From positions 1-55,181 of the forward strand of contig CALLKI010000015.1 in the NCBI GenBank assembly GCA_938008415.1: a stretch of 55,181 nucleotides of DNA, in the 5' to 3' direction. The DNA is from an uncultured Luteimonas sp. (GTDB lineage Bacteria; Pseudomonadota; Gammaproteobacteria; Xanthomonadales; Xanthomonadaceae). Both the position numbers and the translations under genes were made by a program. This document shows, piece by piece, positions 50,968 to 55,181 of the stretch. The notes under the pieces are model-generated. The model did not search any database, was not told the origin of the DNA, and worked only from the letters and a program-made list of their open reading frames with translations. The number at the start of each line of letters is the position of its first letter. Position 1 is the first letter of the stretch.

Positions 50968-51446
50968 GGCCCTGCCTTCCCGAAATCGCGCCTGCCGCCG
51001 CGCTTGCCCAGCAGCTTCGCCGGGCCGACCACGATGGCGTGCGACAGGGCCTTGCACATGTCGTAGACCGTGAGCGCGGCGACGGTGGCGCCGGTCAGCG
51101 CCTCCATCTCCACACCGGTGCGGTGGGTGGTCTTCACCGCGCATTCGATCCGCAGCTCGCGCTCGCCGTGCCAGTCGATGCCGATGCGCACGCCCTCGAT
51201 GGGCAGCGGGTGGCAGAACGGGATCAGCTCATGGGTGCGCTTGGCCGCCATGGTCCCGGCGACCACCGCGGTCTCGACGATGCCGCCCTTTGCGCCGCGC
51301 AGATCCGCCTGGCGCAGCTGCGCGGCGACGCCGGCCGGGAAGCGCACGCGGCACTCGGCCACCGCCTCGCGCGCGGTCGCCTGCTTGCCGGACACGTCCA
51401 CCATCCCCGGCCGGCCGGAAGCGTCGACGTGGGTCAGCTCCGCCAT
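50955..51446 (-). CDS. moaC: Cyclic pyranopterin monophosphate synthase
   Basis: A 163-residue MoaC. Conserved blocks include DVSGKQATAREAVAECRVRF, AAKRTHELIPFCHPLPIEGV and THRTGVEMEALTGATVAALT followed by VYDMCKAL. It converts the MoaA product to cyclic pyranopterin monophosphate. It overlaps moaD by 13 bp and starts 4 bp after moaA. Confidence 0.97.
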   Translation of the reverse strand: MAELTHVDASGRPGMVDVSGKQATAREAVAECRVRFPAGVAAQLRQADLRGAKGGIVETAVVAGTMAAKRTHELIPFCHPLPIEGVRIGIDWHGERELRIECAVKTTHRTGVEMEALTGATVAALTVYDMCKALSHAIVVGPAKLLGKRGGRRDFGKAGPWQG

Positions 51447-51450
51447 GCCC

Positions 51451-52473
51451 TCATCCTCCCACCAGGAACATTTCCACGCGACGTCGTGGCGCACGCAGCG
51501 TATCGCGCAGCTCGCTGTAGCGGTCCGCGCGCGCCGTCCACGCGGCGGCGATGCGCTCGGCCACCGCGTGCCCGCCGCCGGCCAGCGCCGGGCGCAGGTC
51601 GATCCCGTCCGCGGCGAACAGGCAGGTGTACAGGCGACCGTCGGCGGACACCCGGGCGCGATGGCACTCACCGCAGAACGGCGCGCTGACCGAACTGACG
51701 AAGCCGATCTCGCCACCGCCATCCACGAAGGCGTAGCGCTCGGCCACCTCGCCGCGGTAGTTGGGATCGAGCGGGCGCAGTGGCCAGCGCGCGTGGATGC
51801 GGTCGCGCAGTTCCGCCGAGGGCACAACCTGTTCGCGCCGCCAGCCGTTGCATGTGCCCACGTCCATGTACTCGATGAAGCGGACCACGTGCCCGGTGCC
51901 GCGGAAACGTTCGACCAGGCGCGGGACCTCGCCGTCGTTGACGCCGCGCTGGACCACGCAGTTGATCTTGAGGCTGCCGAAGCCGGCCTCTTCCGCCGCG
52001 GCGATCCCGGCCAGCACGTCGCCGACATCGCCACGCCCGCCCGACAGGCGGCGGAACAGCTCCGGGTCGAGCGCGTCGAGGCTGACGGTCAGCCGCTTCA
52101 GGCCGGCCTCGCGCAGCGCGCGCGCATGGCGTGCCAGCAGCGCGCCGTTGGTGGTCATGGCCAGGTCGTCGAGCCCCCCGATCCGCGCCAGCCGCGCGAT
52201 GAGCGCCGGCAGGTCGCGGCGCAGCAGCGGCTCGCCGCCGGTGATGCGCAGCTTGCGCACGCCCAGCCGGACCGCGCCACGCACCAGGGCCTCGATTTCA
52301 TCGAACGACAGCCGCCCGGTGGCATCGAGCCCGTGGTCGTCGGGCACCGCGTCCGCCGGCATGCAGTAGCCGCAGCGGAAATTGCAGGCCTCGATCACCG
52401 ACAGGCGCAGGTCGCGCAGCGGCCGCCCGAGGCGGTCGAGCGGGGCCGCCGGGGCCTGCGGCAGGGCGCTCAT
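51451..52473 (-). CDS. moaA: GTP 3',8-cyclase (radical SAM)
   Basis: A 340-residue radical-SAM enzyme. The N-terminal cluster motif is CNFRCGYCMP, the C-terminal cluster is provided by cysteines in FCGECHRARVSADGRLYTC, and the protein ends with the conserved Gly-Gly. It rearranges GTP in the first step of molybdenum cofactor synthesis. It overlaps the MBL-fold gene by 4 bp. A molybdoenzyme must exist elsewhere in the genome; none is in the window. Confidence 0.97.
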   Translation of the reverse strand: MSALPQAPAAPLDRLGRPLRDLRLSVIEACNFRCGYCMPADAVPDDHGLDATGRLSFDEIEALVRGAVRLGVRKLRITGGEPLLRRDLPALIARLARIGGLDDLAMTTNGALLARHARALREAGLKRLTVSLDALDPELFRRLSGGRGDVGDVLAGIAAAEEAGFGSLKINCVVQRGVNDGEVPRLVERFRGTGHVVRFIEYMDVGTCNGWRREQVVPSAELRDRIHARWPLRPLDPNYRGEVAERYAFVDGGGEIGFVSSVSAPFCGECHRARVSADGRLYTCLFAADGIDLRPALAGGGHAVAERIAAAWTARADRYSELRDTLRAPRRRVEMFLVGG

Positions 52474-53228
52474 GCGGTTTCCCCCGCGGGGACCGGCGCG
52501 GCCAGCGGGAACACGTCGCCCTGCCGCGCCACGCGGTAGCCGCGCGCGGCGAGCGCGTCGCCTTCCGCGGCCGAACCGTAGTGGTAGAGCACGAAGCGCC
52601 CCAGCAGCTCCGGCGGGTACTCGCGCTCCAGGTCGTCGATGCCGCTGTGCGAGGGGTTGCCGTGCAGCGCGCAGTCATGCGCGACCAGCTCGCCGGCATC
52701 GGCGTAACGGCGCAGGACCTCCGGGATCGGCCGGGTGTCGCCGGTCCAGACCAGGCTGCCACGCAGGCGCAGGCCGAAGGCGGTGCCCGGCCAGTGGTGG
52801 CGCACGGGGAACACCTCCAGGCGCACGCCGTCGTGCCAGAAGGCGCCGTCCACCGGGACCAGCCGGAACGCATCCCAGAAGTTCGCCCCGCCCTCGGCCA
52901 GCACGTTCGGGTAGGCGCCGACGCGCTGGTGCAGCAGCGGCACCACGGTCGCAGGCACGTACACCGGCATCCGCCCACGGCGCGCCGGGTCGAAGTACTG
53001 GGACACGAACAGGCGCTCGAAGCCGGCGACATGGTCGAGGTGGGTATGGGTGATGAACAGCGCCCGCGGCGGCCCGCCGTAATGCGCCAGGTACGCATCG
53101 AGCCCCTCGGCGCCGCAGTCGATGGTCAGCCAGGGCTCCCCATCACGCTCTATGGTGGACATCGACGAACCCAGTTCCGTCGCCGATGCGTTGCCGACGC
53201 CATGGAACCGCAGCGACCAGGCCGGCAT
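52470..53228 (-). CDS. MBL-fold metallohydrolase (RNase Z-like)
   Basis: A 252-residue metallo-beta-lactamase fold protein. The metal motif is ITHTHLDHVAGF, with further histidines in VRHHWPG, VAHDC and VLYHYGS, and an Asp in WTGDTRPI. The layout resembles RNase Z and phosphodiesterase-like members; the substrate is unknown. It is sandwiched between kdkA (2 bp gap) and moaA (4-bp overlap), so it is co-expressed with LPS and cofactor genes. Start at 53228, MPAWSLRFHGVGN. Confidence 0.88.
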   Translation of the reverse strand: MPAWSLRFHGVGNASATELGSSMSTIERDGEPWLTIDCGAEGLDAYLAHYGGPPRALFITHTHLDHVAGFERLFVSQYFDPARRGRMPVYVPATVVPLLHQRVGAYPNVLAEGGANFWDAFRLVPVDGAFWHDGVRLEVFPVRHHWPGTAFGLRLRGSLVWTGDTRPIPEVLRRYADAGELVAHDCALHGNPSHSGIDDLEREYPPELLGRFVLYHYGSAAEGDALAARGYRVARQGDVFPLAAPVPAGETA

Positions 53229-53230
53229 GG

Positions 53231-53986
53231 TCAGATGCCCTTGGCCCATTCCGCGTCGTAGGCGGCCCGCAGGCGGCGGAAATCGGCGAGCACCGTTTCC
53301 TCGCTGCGCCTGCCGCGAAGCTTCAGCAGCGAGCGCTGCAGCCTGGCGAGGTTGCGCTCGCGCCAGTTCGTCTCCGGGATCCGCATCCGGCCGCGGTCGA
53401 AATCGATCAGCCAGCCCTTGCCGGCCCCGTCGAACAGGATGTTGGTGGCGTTGAGGTCGGCGTGGTCCACGCCCTCGCGGTGGAAGCGCGCGACCAGGCG
53501 GCCGACCGCCTCCCATGGGGCGTCGCCGCCCTCGTCGGCGGCCAGCTCCGCGAACGAACGCACCCCGACCAGCCTCTCGATAATGATCCACGCACGGTAG
53601 GTGAAGCGCGCGCGCAGGTAGCTGGCGGCCACGGGCTGCGGCACCGGCAGGCCACGCCGGAGCATTTCCCGCAGCAGCCGGTATTCCTCGAAGCTGCGCA
53701 CCCGGTTGGCGCCGCGCCAGATATAGCGGTCGCGGCTGATCCGCGCGGGCAGGCCGCCGCGCAGGTACTGCCGCAGCACGCAGGGCCCGTGGCTGGCCTC
53801 GATGAACCAGGCCCCGCCCCGGCCGCTGCCCCCCACCGGCCGCGCGCGATCACCCCACTGTTCCGGGTCGAACCAGCGCGGGTCCGCCCGGCGCAACTGG
53901 GTCCGGTCGAACAGGACCGCGCCGTATTCCCCGCTGCGCTCGTCCTCGAACGGGTTGAGGCTCTCGTTGGCGTCGAACACGACCAT
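53231..53986 (-). CDS. kdkA: 3-deoxy-D-manno-octulosonic acid (Kdo) kinase
   Basis: A 251-residue small-molecule kinase of the KdkA/WaaP group. It has GPCVLRQYLRGGLPARISRD (ATP-site region), ERLVGVRSFAEL hinge, the catalytic loop HADLNATN with H175 and D177, and the metal-binding LIDFDRGRM. It phosphorylates Kdo on lipid A in the inner core of LPS, replacing the second Kdo in Haemophilus, Bordetella and Xanthomonas-type LPS. It is the first gene of the minus-strand kdkA-MBL-moaACDE operon and is divergent from the glycosyltransferase gene. Confidence 0.92.
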   Translation of the reverse strand: MVVFDANESLNPFEDERSGEYGAVLFDRTQLRRADPRWFDPEQWGDRARPVGGSGRGGAWFIEASHGPCVLRQYLRGGLPARISRDRYIWRGANRVRSFEEYRLLREMLRRGLPVPQPVAASYLRARFTYRAWIIIERLVGVRSFAELAADEGGDAPWEAVGRLVARFHREGVDHADLNATNILFDGAGKGWLIDFDRGRMRIPETNWRERNLARLQRSLLKLRGRRSEETVLADFRRLRAAYDAEWAKGI

Positions 53987-54094
53987 AGGGGGCCCAGTCT
54001 AGCCAATTCGGGCGCGCGGGCCAGCTTACTCCCTTCACGGCTCTATACTGGCGCCGTCGCCACGGCGCCGGCCGGGCCTGCCACCGGATCCCGC

Positions 54095-54835
54095 ATGCAA
54101 CCCGTCAACGTCCTGTGCATCAAGTGGGGCACCAAGTACGGCCCCGAATACGTCAACAAGCTCCGCTCGATGGTGCGCCGCCACCTCAGGCGTCCGCACC
54201 GGTTCGTCTGCCTGACCGACGACCGCACCGGGATCGAGCCCGACATCGAGGTCCATGACATCCCGCTGGTGGGCATCCCCGATTTCGACGCCCGCAAGCC
54301 GTGGACCTTCGCCCATGGCTGGCTGAAGCTGACCAGCTTCGCCGACCCGCTCTACGACCTGGCCGGGCCCACGCTGTTCATCGACCTGGACGTGGTGATC
54401 GTCGACAGCCTGGACGGGTTCTTCGAGCTGCCGGGCGAGTTCCTGGTGATCCGGGAATGGGACAAGCGCGACGGGACCGGCAACACCTCGGTCTACCGCT
54501 ACAACATCGGCGCCCACCGCGATGCGCTGGACTACCTGCGTGACCACCAGGACGAGGTCCTGGCCAGCGTCCGCAACGAGCAGGAATTCATCACCGGCTA
54601 CCTCGCCCGCCAGGGCAGGCTGGGCTACTGGCCGGAACCCTGGTGCCGCAGCTTCAAGCGCCACTGCGTGCCGGGCCTGATCCGCGGCTGGTTCCAGGCC
54701 CCGCGCATCCCCGAGGGCGCGAAGGTCATCGCCTTCCACGGCAAGCCCAACCCGCCGGACGCCATCGCCGGCCGCAGCGGCAAGTGGTACCGGCGCGTGC
54801 TGCCGACGCCGTGGGTGGCCGAGCACTGGCGCTGA
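54095..54835 (+). CDS. Putative glycosyltransferase
   Basis: A 246-residue cytoplasmic protein. It begins NVLCIKWGTKYGPEYVNKLR and has a D-x-D-like motif in LFIDLDVVIVDSLDGFF, typical of GT-A fold sugar-nucleotide transferases (compare GT8). FVCLTDDRTGIEPD and EFITGYLARQGRLGYW support the fold, and the HGKPNPPDAI segment resembles the end of such enzymes. The acceptor may be LPS core because kdkA is divergent next door; this is inference. A TATACT hexamer at 54044 suggests a -10, but no -35 is clear. The long frame upstream of 54095 is antisense to kdkA. Confidence 0.7.
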   Translation: MQPVNVLCIKWGTKYGPEYVNKLRSMVRRHLRRPHRFVCLTDDRTGIEPDIEVHDIPLVGIPDFDARKPWTFAHGWLKLTSFADPLYDLAGPTLFIDLDVVIVDSLDGFFELPGEFLVIREWDKRDGTGNTSVYRYNIGAHRDALDYLRDHQDEVLASVRNEQEFITGYLARQGRLGYWPEPWCRSFKRHCVPGLIRGWFQAPRIPEGAKVIAFHGKPNPPDAIAGRSGKWYRRVLPTPWVAEHWR

Positions 54836-54853
54836 CCTGCGCGGCGGCTCGCC

Positions 54854-54883
54854 TTGTCCCCCGCGCGCCCGGCCCGGTATCAT
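54854..54883 (+). promoter_or_regulatory. Promoter for tRNA-Ser(CGA)
   Basis: TTGTCC (54854-54859) and TATCAT (54878-54883) are separated by 18 bp. A GC-rich discriminator (TGCGGG) follows, as expected for a stringently controlled stable RNA. The tRNA starts about 38 bases after the predicted start point. Confidence 0.6.
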
Positions 54884-54928
54884 TGCGGGTCTGGTCCGTG
54901 CCGGAACCACGCATGCGCCAGGATTTCC

Positions 54929-55019
54929 GGAGAGGTGGCAGAGTGGTTGAATGTACCTGACTCGAAATCAGGCAGGCGTTAACAGCGCCTCGGGGGTTCG
55001 AATCCCCCCCTCTCCGCCA
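54929..55019 (+). tRNA. tRNA-Ser (anticodon CGA)
   Basis: A class II tRNA of 91 bases with encoded CCA. The acceptor GGAGAGG pairs with CCTCTCC, and the D-arm is TGGCAGAGTGG. The anticodon loop reads CTCGAAA with anticodon CGA, the variable arm is long (CAGGCGTTAACAGCGCCT), and the T-arm is GGGGGTTCGAATCCCCC. It reads UCG codons, which should be frequent in this GC-rich genome. Confidence 0.97.
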
Positions 55020-55025
55020 GATACC

Positions 55026-55056
55026 GCGAACGCCCCGGCCCTGCCGGGGCGTTCGC
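55026..55056. terminator. Terminator after tRNA-Ser(CGA)
   Basis: A perfect 14-bp stem (GCGAACGCCCCGGC with GCCGGGGCGTTCGC) and a 3-base loop. The plus-strand tail is short and only weakly T-rich (ATATG). It lies between the tRNA and the convergent partial gene and may serve both. Confidence 0.7.
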
Positions 55057-55092
55057 ATATGGGGCCGGCGCCGGGCGCCCGCCCGGTCCCGT

Positions 55093-55181
55093 TCACGCCA
55101 CCGGCAGCGCCTGCGCGTGCACGCCGGCCACGGCGCGGCCGGAGGGGTCGGCCATCTTCGCGAAGCTCTCGTCCCAGGCGA
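55093..55181 (-). CDS. Partial CDS, C-terminus of unidentified protein
   Basis: A minus-strand frame enters from beyond the window edge and stops at 55093. The visible 28 residues begin AWDESFAKMADPSG and end HAQALPVA. Codon choice fits coding (GC at third positions), and the terminator-like hairpin at 55026 lies downstream. The fragment is too short for me to name the protein. Confidence 0.5.
   Translation of the reverse strand, partial: AWDESFAKMADPSGRAVAGVHAQALPVA

Overview
This is a very GC-rich stretch of a gammaproteobacterial chromosome, almost completely filled with genes. Gene content and order point to the Xanthomonadaceae/Lysobacteraceae (a Lysobacter- or Luteimonas-like organism). 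The clues are rpoE-rseA-mucD-lepA-lepB-rnc-era-recO, an S-methyl-5'-thioinosine phosphorylase, a Kdo kinase, and pilZ-holB-tmk-mltG behind a fatty acid synthesis cluster. The family assignment is inference from familiarity; no search was run. No phage, insertion sequence, CRISPR array or plasmid gene was seen. The first 20 bases match an Illumina read-2 adapter with one mismatch, so the left edge is probably an untrimmed contig end.

Layout. 0.1-10.5 kb: a VWA-domain lipoprotein, a GAF-GAF-GGDEF-EAL cyclic-di-GMP protein, an ECF sigma factor with a likely membrane anti-sigma factor, a YigZ protein, an ABC exporter and an AidB-like acyl-CoA dehydrogenase. 10.6-15.3 kb (minus strand): rlmD, a CYTH triphosphatase, nagZ, hpt, a methylthioinosine phosphorylase and a cold-shock gene with a clear terminator. 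15.4-16.1 kb: a stand-alone receiver-HPt protein. 16.1-24.8 kb (minus strand): rpoE-rseA-mucD envelope stress genes followed by lepA, lepB, a DUF4845 gene, rnc, era and recO; a near-consensus sigma-E promoter lies before rpoE. 25-27.3 kb: a fused crotonase/3-hydroxyacyl-CoA dehydrogenase and a 57-residue membrane protein.

27.4-38.2 kb (minus strand): yceD, rpmF, fabH, an atypical kinase-fold protein, fabD, fabG, acpP, fabF, pabB, mltG, tmk, holB and pilZ. This resembles the classical fab cluster, but plsX is absent from its usual place between rpmF and fabH. 38.3-41.2 kb: a small membrane protein, Maf, and a GT39 membrane glycosyltransferase with an extra C-terminal beta domain. 41.2-45.6 kb: a MoxR-DUF58-transglutaminase operon ending in a Slp lipoprotein. 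45.7-48.7 kb (minus strand): dnaX, ybaB, recR and a HIT protein. 48.8-55.2 kb: tRNA-Ser(GGA), 4.5S SRP RNA, a beta-propeller protein, a kdkA-MBL-moaA-moaC-moaD-moaE operon, a glycosyltransferase, tRNA-Ser(CGA) and the end of one unidentified gene.

Most of the window is housekeeping and envelope biology in conserved operons, and I see no clearly new multi-gene system. The best leads are the kinase-fold protein lacking its catalytic Asp inside the fab cluster, the tRNA-Ser/4.5S RNA arrangement, the GT39 fusion, the Kdo kinase-molybdopterin operon, and the second sigma/anti-sigma pair beside a c-di-GMP enzyme. No gap longer than 300 bases lacks a gene.
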